A stretch of DNA of 41,558 nt, from IMG/VR virus record IMGVR_UViG_3300037153_000079, positions 1 through 41,558 of that record; one strand, written 5' to 3'. The notes under the pieces were generated by a model. The model saw nothing but the letters and a program-made list of their open reading frames with translations. It was not told the DNA's origin and ran no database searches. How positions within the stretch are numbered: position 1 is the first letter of the stretch; every line of letters begins with the position of its first letter. This DNA is from a virus. This document shows positions 34,777-41,558 of this stretch, piece after piece. Position numbers and translations under genes: made by a program.

Positions 34777-35684
34777 TGTCAGACTGGTGGGAAGAACCGT
34801 ACCGGGGCGGCCCGATGGTGGCCGTCAAGGGCTTTCCCCGTCCTTTGTACCCACCTGACGCCGCCCCGGAACATAAGGCGTCGGTGGATGGGCCGGACGT
34901 GGAAGCCTACAAGCGAACCGTCTCCCGCGCGGGGCGCTGGGTCTGGCAGGCATTCGACCAATCTTTCTCCAACGGCTTCTCTCACGGCAAGGGGCCAAAT
35001 GTCGAGGACACCGGAATTGCCGGGGTTCAACGGCAGCAGAATCTCGACCCGACCGGATTTGTTGGCAAGAACACGTTCAACCTGCTGCGCTCTATCCGCT
35101 GTCCGAAAGGCCCGCACGAAGGCGAGATGGCGATGGACGCGCGCTCGGTCGAGTTGATTAACGCGGCCTGGGACAAGTTCGGAGGCAAGGAGCCGAGTTC
35201 CTCTCCAAGCTCGTCTTCAGCGGACGCTCGACTGCGGAAAGCGATTGCTGAGATCGGGAACAAGGAGTCGCCGCCCAACTCGAACAACAACAAGTATGGG
35301 TCTTGGTACGGGATGAATGGCGTTCCCTGGTGCGCGATCTTCTGCACCTGGTGCGACCAGATTGGCGGCAGCCCGACCGACGCCTTCGCCAAGGGATCTC
35401 GGTACAGCTATGTCCCGTACGTCGTCAATGACGCGCGTATGGGATACCATGGTCTCAGCATCACGAGCAGCCCGAAGCCCGGTGATCTCGTGTGCTACGA
35501 CTGGAGCCGCGACGGCGAGTACGACCACATCGGCATTTTCGAAAAGTGGACAAACAAGCCTACGTTCAACGCCATCGAGGGGAACACCTCCACCTCGGAC
35601 AACAGCAATGGCGGCCAGGTCATGAGGCGATCCCGGAATACGAACGGCCAAAACACAGTCTTCGTGAGAGTGAGGGAACCGTGA
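34776..35684 (+). CDS. Endolysin with PG-binding-like and CHAP domains
   Basis: A 302-residue protein. The segment NVEDTGIAGVQRQQNLDPTG, FVGKNTFNLLRSI has the peptidoglycan-binding repeat pattern. After a Ser-rich linker, the C-terminal CHAP/NlpC-like domain shows PWCAIFCTWCD (catalytic Cys about residue 184), GDLVCYDW and DHIGIFEKW (catalytic His about 250), then AIEGNTS. It would cleave host cell-wall peptides at lysis. No signal peptide, so it needs a holin. The TGATG overlaps the terminase stop; lysis genes between terminase and portal are unusual. Confidence 0.85.
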   Translation: MSDWWEEPYRGGPMVAVKGFPRPLYPPDAAPEHKASVDGPDVEAYKRTVSRAGRWVWQAFDQSFSNGFSHGKGPNVEDTGIAGVQRQQNLDPTGFVGKNTFNLLRSIRCPKGPHEGEMAMDARSVELINAAWDKFGGKEPSSSPSSSSADARLRKAIAEIGNKESPPNSNNNKYGSWYGMNGVPWCAIFCTWCDQIGGSPTDAFAKGSRYSYVPYVVNDARMGYHGLSITSSPKPGDLVCYDWSRDGEYDHIGIFEKWTNKPTFNAIEGNTSTSDNSNGGQVMRRSRNTNGQNTVFVRVREP

Positions 35685-35764
35685 ACAGAGCTTGGACACC
35701 GACCGAGCTAGCGGTCATCGCTATCGCGGTCATCCTCCTGATCGAGTTGATCCATACCTGGTAA
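35681..35764 (+). CDS. Tiny membrane protein, candidate holin or lysis accessory
   Basis: A 27-residue protein from GTG 35681 that overlaps the endolysin TGA. One transmembrane helix: ELAVIAIAVILLIELIHTW, after a short NRAWTPT head. Its stop overlaps the portal ATG. Smaller than most holins, but single-helix small holins exist and it is directly next to the endolysin. Confidence 0.58.
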   Translation: MNRAWTPTELAVIAIAVILLIELIHTW

Positions 35765-37170
35765 TGGCGCGCCCGCGTAACACCGTACCCGCGACCGGCT
35801 CGAAGCCGCCCATCCGGGAGATCGGCGCAGTCCTACAGGGCAACTTCACGCCCGCCGGGATGGCCCCTTGGACGAGTTGGGTCGATATCGAAGAGACGGT
35901 GCCGGAGTTGAAGTGGCCGACCTCGGTGCGGACGTACCGCGCGATGAGTACCGATTCGCAGATTGCGGCTCTCTACAACGCGACGCTTCTCGCGCTCGGG
36001 AAGATGTCGTGGTTGCTCGACCCGAATGGCTCCGACGACGCGATGGTGCAGAAGCTCAGTGAGGACTACAACCTGCCGATCTTGGGCGACGACACTAACA
36101 ACCGGAAGCGCGGTCGGCTCAAGCGCCGATTCTCTTTCCGGGATCACCTGCGGAAGGCATTCAAAGCCGGGATCTACGGGCACTACTACTTCGAGCAGGT
36201 TGGCTACATCGGAGACGGGACACAGGGCCGACCGGCCGACGGCCTCTGGCACCTGCGCAAGCTCGCGGAGCGCCCGCCCTCGACCATTCAGGACTTCCGG
36301 GTCGCGGACGATGGCGGGCTCGTCTCCATCATCCAGAATGTCCAAGCGGGAACCAACACCTGGCAGCAACCTATCCCGGAGATTCCGGTCGATGTTCTGG
36401 TCGGCTACGTCTGGGATCAAGAGGGCGCCAACTGGGTCGGAAAGTCCTGGTACCGCGAGATCTACAAGAATTGGTTGATCAAAGACCGCCTCCTGCGGAT
36501 TGACGCGGTGAACCACGAGCGTGCGGGCGGTGTCCCGTACATCGAGGCTCACCCAGGGGCAACTGAGAGCGAGATCACCGCGTTGAATAGGATGGCACAA
36601 TCATTCCGGGTCGGTGACACCGCAGGAGGCGCTGTACCTGCCGGGGCAAAGTTCAACATTGCTCGCGGACTTCAAAGCTCCGTGATCGACTCGGTGATCT
36701 ACCACGACGAGGCAATGGCGCGTAAGTTCATGCTGATGATCATGCAGCTGGGTCAGACGCGCTCGGGTTCTCGCGCGCTCGGGGAGACGTTCGTGGACTT
36801 CTGGAGCGCCGGGATGGAAGCCATCGCCTGGTGGTTCGCGGATACGTTCAACGAGCACGTTATCGAGGACGACATCGACTGGAACTGGGGCGAGGATGTA
36901 GACCAAGTTCCACTTCTCGTGTTCGAATTCGATCCGGAATTGATGGTGCAGGATCTCGTCGCGCTGATTGGCTCGGGCGCGATCATCGTGGACGATGGCC
37001 TGGAGGCAGCGATCCGGAAGGAACTGGGTCTGCCCGAGGCCGAATACAAGCACGAGGATCCTGCAATGATCCGCCAGCAGATGCTGGATGTCGCTAAGAC
37101 CTCGGCCGAGGGAAACGCGCCTCCGTCCAACGGGGCCAAAAGTTCTTCACCGAAGGGCAAGGCGCAATGA
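35764..37170 (+). CDS. Portal protein (DUF935-like)
   Basis: About 468 residues. It matches the Mu-type/DUF935 portal class: STDSQIAALYNATLLALGKM, FSFRDHLRKAFKAGIYGHYY, DVLVGYVWDQEGANWVGKSW and RALGETFVDFWSAGMEAIAW. The protein forms the dodecameric ring at the head vertex through which DNA passes. ATG 35764 sits in a TAATG overlap. It has a typical acidic C-terminus with a disordered Ser/Lys-rich tail. Confidence 0.88.
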   Translation: MARPRNTVPATGSKPPIREIGAVLQGNFTPAGMAPWTSWVDIEETVPELKWPTSVRTYRAMSTDSQIAALYNATLLALGKMSWLLDPNGSDDAMVQKLSEDYNLPILGDDTNNRKRGRLKRRFSFRDHLRKAFKAGIYGHYYFEQVGYIGDGTQGRPADGLWHLRKLAERPPSTIQDFRVADDGGLVSIIQNVQAGTNTWQQPIPEIPVDVLVGYVWDQEGANWVGKSWYREIYKNWLIKDRLLRIDAVNHERAGGVPYIEAHPGATESEITALNRMAQSFRVGDTAGGAVPAGAKFNIARGLQSSVIDSVIYHDEAMARKFMLMIMQLGQTRSGSRALGETFVDFWSAGMEAIAWWFADTFNEHVIEDDIDWNWGEDVDQVPLLVFEFDPELMVQDLVALIGSGAIIVDDGLEAAIRKELGLPEAEYKHEDPAMIRQQMLDVAKTSAEGNAPPSNGAKSSSPKGKAQ

Positions 37171-37238
37171 CGGTAGCGGCCCAAGGCTGCGGGCTCCCTC
37201 CCGGCTACGGGCCGCTGCCGCTCACCAAGAGGAGGTAG
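37167..37238 (+). CDS. Possible 23-aa leader-like peptide
   Basis: ATG 37167 overlaps the portal stop (ATGA) and the frame ends TAG at 37236-37238, inside AGGAGGTAGA, the ribosome-binding site of the next gene. MTVAAQGCGLPPGYGPLPLT KRR. Probably couples translation of the portal to the next gene rather than making a functional protein. Confidence 0.3.
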   Translation: MTVAAQGCGLPPGYGPLPLTKRR

Positions 37239-37239
37239 A

Positions 37240-37434
37240 ATGGGCAAGGCAGACACGCAGAATCCGAAGTTCGGTACGTCGAACGAGGGCCAGCGCTCTG
37301 GGCAGGTCAGCCCGACCGAAGGGATGAATGTCGGCGGTCTGACGGATGCGCAGGTTCGGACGAACATGCTCAGTCAGGGCGTCATGCTCATGCGCCAGCT
37401 TAAGAAGAACAAGAGCGGTAGCAGCCCGCTGTGA
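37240..37434 (+). CDS. Hypothetical head-region protein, 64 aa
   Basis: GAGGAGGTAGA precedes ATG 37240. MGKADTQNPKFGTSNEGQRS, then GMNVGGLTDAQVRTNMLSQG and a basic end. Disordered start, short helix. The end overlaps the next GTG (GTGA). No family recognised. Confidence 0.6.
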   Translation: MGKADTQNPKFGTSNEGQRSGQVSPTEGMNVGGLTDAQVRTNMLSQGVMLMRQLKKNKSGSSPL

Positions 37435-37730
37435 TCTACAGCGAGACCCAGAGGCGACGTCACCTCTCCTGGTGGGGCATCGATAAGCGCACCCAACTAG
37501 CGCATCAAAACGGGCGTTGCGCTATCTGCGGCACTATGGAGACGAAGCTCTGGGCTCTCGATCACGATCACGAAACGAACCGGGCACGGGGCGTTCTTTG
37601 CCAGCCGTGCAATCTCGGGCTTCACTACATCGAGACGCCTGGCTGGCTCAGTAAGGCGCTGGCCTATCTCTCGACCGGCGGAGTGATCCCCGTGCCCATC
37701 GTGAGGAGGCGGAGGCGAAATGCCAGCTAA
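37431..37730 (+). CDS. Endonuclease VII-like HNH protein
   Basis: A 99-residue protein with the recombination-endonuclease-VII layout: QNGRCAICG (first Cys pair), ALDHDHETNRARGVLCQPCN (catalytic His region and second Cys pair), and LGLHYIET. Such enzymes cleave branched DNA and are often encoded in head regions. GTG 37431 overlaps the upstream stop. It may also be a free-standing homing-type HNH; the location between portal and head genes fits both. Confidence 0.8.
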   Translation: MIYSETQRRRHLSWWGIDKRTQLAHQNGRCAICGTMETKLWALDHDHETNRARGVLCQPCNLGLHYIETPGWLSKALAYLSTGGVIPVPIVRRRRRNAS

Positions 37731-37845
37731 GAGCCAGAAGCAGCGTGCTTGGGTCTACGCGAACAAAGGGGCTGCGTGGGCCAAGAAGCATCATTTCGAC
37801 AACAAGGGCAAGCTGCCGAGACGCGCCAAGGGAAAGAAGAAGTAG
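37720..37845 (+). CDS. DUF3008-like small basic protein, 41 aa
   Basis: MPAKSQKQRAWVYANKGAAW followed by AKKHHFDNKGKLPRRAKGKK. The opening MPAKSxxQ and Lys-rich tail fit the DUF3008 (ProMN) group often found beside phage structural genes. Overlaps the endonuclease stop by 11 bases; the next gene begins directly after (TAGATG). Confidence 0.62.
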   Translation: MPAKSQKQRAWVYANKGAAWAKKHHFDNKGKLPRRAKGKKK

Positions 37846-38187
37846 ATGCCGCCCGGAGCCTACAACCTGGAGTTGTACGAAGGCGACACTTACAGTGCGC
37901 AGTTCGTGCTGTGGGCGGACGCCAAGAAGACGCAGGTTGTTGATGTCTCCGGATCGACGGCGAAGGCCGAGGTTCGTAATGCGCCCGGAGGAAATCTCCT
38001 CACGACGATGGAGTGCACTGTAACTCCCCCGAACAACATCGGAGTGAGGATGCCCGCCTCGGCCTGGACATCGTGGCCTCCGAACGTCGTCAAGGGCGTT
38101 TGGGATCTTCAAGTCACTTACCCGTCCGGTGACATCTCAACTGTTGTGGCAGGATCCGTCACCGTAACTGCGGACGTGACTCAATGA
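37846..38187 (+). CDS. Beta-rich structural protein, Ig/baseplate-like
   Basis: A 113-residue protein beginning MPPGAYNLELYEGDTYSAQF, with TAKAEVRNAPGG, VRMPASAWTSWPPNVVKGVW and a final strand series (GSVTVTADVTQ). The strand arrangement and the ending resemble BppU N-terminal or Ig-like virion domains. No start motif directly upstream beyond the stop-start contact. Probably a virion accessory protein. Confidence 0.58.
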   Translation: MPPGAYNLELYEGDTYSAQFVLWADAKKTQVVDVSGSTAKAEVRNAPGGNLLTTMECTVTPPNNIGVRMPASAWTSWPPNVVKGVWDLQVTYPSGDISTVVAGSVTVTADVTQ

Positions 38188-38741
38188 CGACGGTCACCGT
38201 GTCCGGGGATCAGATGGCGCTCGACGTTATCACGCCGCCGATCATCAGGGCCGATATTATTACGGGTGGCCCATCCGGCCCTCCTGGATCTGTCGGCCCT
38301 CCCGGCCCCGCAGGCGCAGACGGAACGGATGGTGCGACCGGCCCCCAAGGGCCGCAAGGGGATCCCGGCCCAAAAGGAGCCACGGCGACTCCAATGCTGA
38401 TTTACGCTCTCTCGAATACCACGACGGAGCCGCCCGCCAACGGCCAGATGCGGATGAATGGGCCTCAGACGACGGCTACGTTGATCTGGCTCAATTATCT
38501 GACCGACGACGGCCTAGATGCAGCGGGGTACTACTACATGCTGGCTAAGACGGACGGACAGATCTATGTTCAAGATAAGAATGATAGAACAGTACGACAG
38601 CGGTATCTCTTGACGGCGGATGCAGTGGATAAAGGAACCTATGCTGAGTTTGCCGTTTCTTGGATCTCCGGGAACGGGACTCTGCCAGCGTCTCCGTCCC
38701 AAGATCTCTCGGTCATTCTAGCGGGAGTAGTAACTCCATGA
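38184..38741 (+). CDS. Collagen-repeat virion protein
   Basis: A 185-residue protein. After a beta start (VSGDQMALDVITPPIIRADI) there are about 12 Gly-X-Y triplets (GPSGPPGSVGPPGPAGADGT ...) followed by a beta-rich C-terminal domain (AGYYYMLAKTDGQIYVQDKN). Collagen-like stretches trimerise and are used in phage decoration or fibre proteins. ATGA overlap upstream and ATGA downstream. Likely an exposed fibre of the head. Confidence 0.72.
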   Translation: MTTVTVSGDQMALDVITPPIIRADIITGGPSGPPGSVGPPGPAGADGTDGATGPQGPQGDPGPKGATATPMLIYALSNTTTEPPANGQMRMNGPQTTATLIWLNYLTDDGLDAAGYYYMLAKTDGQIYVQDKNDRTVRQRYLLTADAVDKGTYAEFAVSWISGNGTLPASPSQDLSVILAGVVTP

Positions 38742-40267
38742 GATGGCCCCAAACTCAATCCAGTACGTCCACCAACGTAACGTCCGGATACATACGGGCG
38801 GACGTGGGAGATTTGAAGTCGCCCGGTACGCCGTACAAAGACACCGAGGGGTTGTGGCGCGTTCCTCGTGTGCCGATCTGTTCGACGGGGATCGAGTACC
38901 GGCTCGGCACCGGTAATCACACGTTCACGGAGAAGGAATTGGCCGACGCAGTTCAGGCGGCGAGTGGTAGCGATCCGGCGATCAATGCCCCTCGCATCAA
39001 GCTCGGGCATAAGTCGAAGGCCAACGACTTTTTCCTGGGCGAGGATGAGCCCGCGTTCGGGCGCGTCGAGGCCATGCGCCTCTCTGAGAATAAGCAGACG
39101 ATCTACGGCGACTTCGTGGGAACACCTGAATGGCTGGCGAAGGTCATGCCTACTGCCTTCCCTAGTCGCTCCGTCGATGCGCAGCTGGGCGTCGAAACGG
39201 TCACAGGCAAGCGGTACGCGATGGTCATCACGGACGTGTCGCTGCTCGGCGTGCGCTGGCCCGGATGCTCGGTTTTGGAGGATCTGCCGCTCTGGTACGG
39301 ATCCGAGACGCCTGAGAGCGCCGAGGTTCTAGCAGCATCGCTGGACGTGACGGCGATTCGCAACAAGTTCTACGTCGCGGGGCCGGGCAAGGAGCATGAC
39401 GCCTGGTGGATTCGCGGCGAGAGGTTCGACACGGAGGAAGGTTACAATCTCATCGTAGACGAGGGAACCGGCGATATCTGCCGGGTCGCCGTCAAAGTCG
39501 ATGGCGATGAGGTGTCGTTCGGGCAGCCGGTGCGAGTCACCGAGCAGTACCCGGACAAAACGGTCGCGGCCTCGGCCGTTCTCGCGGGGATGAAGATGGC
39601 GGATCCCGCCATGCTCATTCACGCAAATCGGGCGGAAACTGACCGCTCGACAAACCAGGAAGGAGAGGCGATGGACGAGGAACTGCGTCTGAGCCTAGCC
39701 AAGCGCCTGGGTCTGCCCGAGGATGCGACCGAGGAGCAGATCCGGAGCGAGCTTGCGAAGCCGGTGGGCGAAGAGCAGCCCGCCGAAGACGATCAACCCG
39801 ATCAGGACAACGGTGGCAACGGAGCCGAAGAGCCTGACGAGGGCGCAGAGGAAGAGCAGCCTGCCGAGGGCGAGCCTGCCACGGCGACGGTGACGCTCGA
39901 CCGCGCAACGTTCGATCAGCTCAAGCGTGGTGCGGAACTGGCCGCGTCGCACGAGCAGGATCGGCAGAGGGGTCGGATCACGGAGATGGTCGAGGCGGCG
40001 GTCAAGGATGGCCGGATCCCGCCCGCGCGCCGGGAGCACTGGACAAAGCTCGCCAGGGCGGACTACGACGGTACCAAGACGACGCTCGACGGTCTGGAGC
40101 GCGGTCTGGTTCCGGTCACGGTTCGCGGCAGCGCCGGTAACGGCGGCGAAGAGGGGATGTCAACGGAGCAGGCCCAGGGACTGCCCGAGGACTGGTTCCC
40201 CGAGATCAAGTCCATTCGCGCTCAGGCCAATCGTGACCGGCGGGTCGTGAACGCGAAGGAGGGCTAG
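38738..40267 (+). CDS. Prohead protease-scaffold protein
   Basis: A 509-residue protein. The N-terminal two-thirds has a protease-like part (PRIKLGHKSKANDFFLGEDE, FGRVEAMRLSENKQTIYGDF, VGTPEWLAKVMPTAFPSRSV, ITDVSLLGVRWPGCSVL) similar to Mu gpI/ClpP- or U35-type prohead proteases, with GH, S and D in likely positions. The last 200 residues are acidic and Glu-rich (EEQPAEDDQPDQDNGG) followed by a helix, a scaffold. An internal start at 39671 would make the scaffold alone. ATG 38738 overlaps the collagen-like gene. Confidence 0.75.
   Translation: MRWPQTQSSTSTNVTSGYIRADVGDLKSPGTPYKDTEGLWRVPRVPICSTGIEYRLGTGNHTFTEKELADAVQAASGSDPAINAPRIKLGHKSKANDFFLGEDEPAFGRVEAMRLSENKQTIYGDFVGTPEWLAKVMPTAFPSRSVDAQLGVETVTGKRYAMVITDVSLLGVRWPGCSVLEDLPLWYGSETPESAEVLAASLDVTAIRNKFYVAGPGKEHDAWWIRGERFDTEEGYNLIVDEGTGDICRVAVKVDGDEVSFGQPVRVTEQYPDKTVAASAVLAGMKMADPAMLIHANRAETDRSTNQEGEAMDEELRLSLAKRLGLPEDATEEQIRSELAKPVGEEQPAEDDQPDQDNGGNGAEEPDEGAEEEQPAEGEPATATVTLDRATFDQLKRGAELAASHEQDRQRGRITEMVEAAVKDGRIPPARREHWTKLARADYDGTKTTLDGLERGLVPVTVRGSAGNGGEEGMSTEQAQGLPEDWFPEIKSIRAQANRDRRVVNAKEG
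39671..40267 (+). CDS. Nested scaffold protein (in-frame internal start)
   Basis: Within the protease gene and in the same frame, ATG 39671 is preceded by AGGAAGGAG at good spacing. The resulting 198-residue product begins MDEELRLSLAKRLGLPEDAT, is acidic and helical, and has the features of a head scaffold. Lambda C/Nu3 and Mu I/Z show the same arrangement, so co-production of protease and free scaffold is likely. Confidence 0.62.
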   Translation: MDEELRLSLAKRLGLPEDATEEQIRSELAKPVGEEQPAEDDQPDQDNGGNGAEEPDEGAEEEQPAEGEPATATVTLDRATFDQLKRGAELAASHEQDRQRGRITEMVEAAVKDGRIPPARREHWTKLARADYDGTKTTLDGLERGLVPVTVRGSAGNGGEEGMSTEQAQGLPEDWFPEIKSIRAQANRDRRVVNAKEG

Positions 40268-40714
40268 ATGGCCAACGATCTCATCCCCTACAAGCGACCT
40301 GGCGAAGACGTAACCGGCTACGCTACGGCGGCGGTCACGGGGAAGCGCTGCGTCCAGATCTCGGCGGCCAAGCCGACCGGAGAGAAGGCCGAGGGCGTCA
40401 ACCTGACGGCGACGGCCACGGGCGGCGGCGGGACGTACCGGGTTGCTCTTCCGTCCGGCGCGGGCGCGAATGGCGGCGCGGGCAAGGCGATCTTCGGCGT
40501 CGCCAAGTACGACGCTGCAATCAACAAGCTCGTGGGCGTCGTCCGCGAGGGCATCGTGCCGATCACGGCTTCGGCTGCGATCACGGCGGGACAGGGCGTG
40601 CAGTGCGCGGCCGATGGGACGGTCGTTCCGGTTTCGACCGGCGTTCAGATCGGCACCGCCTGCGATGACTGTGCAAGCGCAGCCGACTGCGAAGTCGCGC
40701 TGATGATCAGCTGA
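40268..40714 (+). CDS. Head decoration protein (DUF2190-like)
   Basis: A 148-residue protein between the scaffold and the capsid gene. MANDLIPYKRPGEDVTGYAT, a Gly-rich beta part (GGGGTYRVALPSGAGANGGA) and AITAGQGVQCAADGTVVPVS fit the DUF2190 decoration/head-stabilising class. It starts directly after the protease stop (TAGATG). A Cys cluster near the end (CDDCASAADC) is unusual. Confidence 0.72.
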   Translation: MANDLIPYKRPGEDVTGYATAAVTGKRCVQISAAKPTGEKAEGVNLTATATGGGGTYRVALPSGAGANGGAGKAIFGVAKYDAAINKLVGVVREGIVPITASAAITAGQGVQCAADGTVVPVSTGVQIGTACDDCASAADCEVALMIS

Positions 40715-40725
40715 GAGGAGGGAAG

Positions 40726-41558
40726 ATGAAAAAGAGCAGCATCGTCCTCGATCAGCAGATCGTCTGGGTACCCGGCCAGCCGGGCATCCTTCGCGCGGCG
40801 GAAGCCATCGAGGCGCAGACGTACCCCAACCCGGTCGCTCATCCGCTCGGCCCGCCCACCGTATCGGGGACAACGATCACGGTGGACATCGCGGCCAACT
40901 CCCCTACGCGAGTCACGCGAACGCTGATGGATCTCACGCTTCAGAGATTCTTCGCGGATCGCGTGTTCACGTCGGCGGGCGGCGTCAGCGGCGGCGCGGT
41001 CGTGTACGATGAGATCGTGGCCAACGATCTCTACTCCGACCGTGACATCCAGCGGGTTGCTCCTGGTGACGAGTTCCCGCTCATCACCAGCAGCAGGCGT
41101 GTCCCGAAGGTGGCCGAGGTCGAGAAGTGGGGCGCCAAGTTCTTCGTGACGGTGGAGGCGCGCGACCGCAACGACGTAGCCGTCTTCACGCGGAACGTCC
41201 GGATGATGGCGAACACCATCGTCCGGAAGATGAACCAGCGGGCGGTCGAGGTTTTGGAGGCCGCTGTTCAGGCGTCTCCGAACCGGCTCGTGACCGGCCT
41301 CAACTGGAGCACCGTCGTCACGGCGGGCGCTTCGGCCAGCAACTCCAACCTCTGGCCTGCGTACGACTTCGCTCGCGCGCAGATGCAGGCGGAGACGGAG
41401 GAACTGGGAATCGTCTACGACCTGTGGATCATGAATCCGCAGGAGTACCTGCAGCTGGCGCGGATCTACGGCCCTGCGCTCAACGACCTGCTGTCGTCGA
41501 TGGGCCTGTCGATCTTCGTCACCAACCGCGTCCCGGCGGGCAACGCCTACGTCGTCCA
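40726..41558 (+). CDS. Major capsid protein, partial (C-terminus beyond window)
   Basis: AGGAGGGAAG precedes ATG 40726. The open frame continues to the right edge (277 codons). MKKSSIVLDQQIVWVPGQPG, a strand-rich N-arm (TVSGTTITVDIAANSPTRVT), then RDIQRVAPGDEFPLITSSRR and the helix EVEKWGAKFFVTVEARDRND. ELGIVYDLWIMNPQEYLQLA resembles the HK97-fold P-domain helix/loop. Position after protease, scaffold and decoration genes supports the capsid call. Confidence 0.82.
   Translation, partial: MKKSSIVLDQQIVWVPGQPGILRAAEAIEAQTYPNPVAHPLGPPTVSGTTITVDIAANSPTRVTRTLMDLTLQRFFADRVFTSAGGVSGGAVVYDEIVANDLYSDRDIQRVAPGDEFPLITSSRRVPKVAEVEKWGAKFFVTVEARDRNDVAVFTRNVRMMANTIVRKMNQRAVEVLEAAVQASPNRLVTGLNWSTVVTAGASASNSNLWPAYDFARAQMQAETEELGIVYDLWIMNPQEYLQLARIYGPALNDLLSSMGLSIFVTNRVPAGNAYVV

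Noticed and set aside
1-41558. CRISPR array, integrase, transposase
   Set aside because: No direct-repeat/spacer array or recombinase motif was seen; the direct repeats found are short and irregular.

Overview
The window looks like one contiguous piece of a tailed double-stranded DNA bacteriophage genome. About 26.5 kb of leftward (minus-strand) DNA-metabolism and small accessory genes is separated, by a non-coding divergence region (about 26.7-28.4 kb), from rightward (plus-strand) packaging and head genes that run off the right edge inside the major capsid gene. No host gene, integrase or insertion sequence was recognised. Several traits suggest an actinobacterial host, by inference only: high GC coding DNA, an FAD-dependent thymidylate synthase (ThyX), a secreted protein with the resuscitation-promoting-factor/lysozyme-like fold, many GTG/TTG starts, and one possibly leaderless gene.

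Layout. 1-7.7 kb (minus): nucleotide metabolism and replication: ThyX, an HU-like protein, an Rpf-like secreted protein, a DnaE-type polymerase, a possible DUF1599/nucleotide-modification protein, a HAD phosphatase and an FAD-binding oxidoreductase. 7.7-17.1 kb (minus): replication and recombination: a fused CHC2/TOPRIM primase with an MCM-like AAA+ motor, an ssDNA-binding-like protein with SAP-like repeats, a RecA-like ATPase, a Cas4/RecB-like nuclease and an SNF2-type helicase. 17.1-26.7 kb (minus): a tRNA-like element and about 25 small genes, most of unknown function. Many of these are separated by a stereotyped intergenic module: a strong GC hairpin after the stop codon, a weaker hairpin, then the ribosome-binding leader AAGGAGGGTACC.

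26.7-28.4 kb: a leader with three hairpins and a TATAAT box, a GC-rich hairpin belt, an AT-rich G+T-skewed island with four degenerate 50-bp repeats, and a belt of CCTACCCC palindromes. This is the natural candidate for the replication origin or the early/late switch. 28.4-29.6 kb: one rightward gene, a true rho-independent terminator, a large inverted-repeat element related to one at 14.7 kb, and a promoter. 29.6-41.6 kb (plus): tightly overlapping small genes including a strong candidate -1 ribosomal frameshift (CCCTTTT plus a hairpin 6 nt downstream), a RuvC-like nuclease, small and large terminase, a CHAP endolysin, a mini membrane protein, portal, an endonuclease VII-like HNH, a collagen-repeat protein, a prohead protease with an in-frame nested scaffold start, a decoration protein and the start of the major capsid protein.

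Regulation visible in the sequence. Four or five candidate promoters share the unusual form TAGAC(T/G)-N17-TA(G/T)ACT, and one of them is straddled by an inverted repeat that could be an operator. Genes inside operons are mostly joined by ATGA, TGATG or TAATG overlaps, so translational coupling is the rule. All family assignments come from reading motifs by eye; no database search was run.
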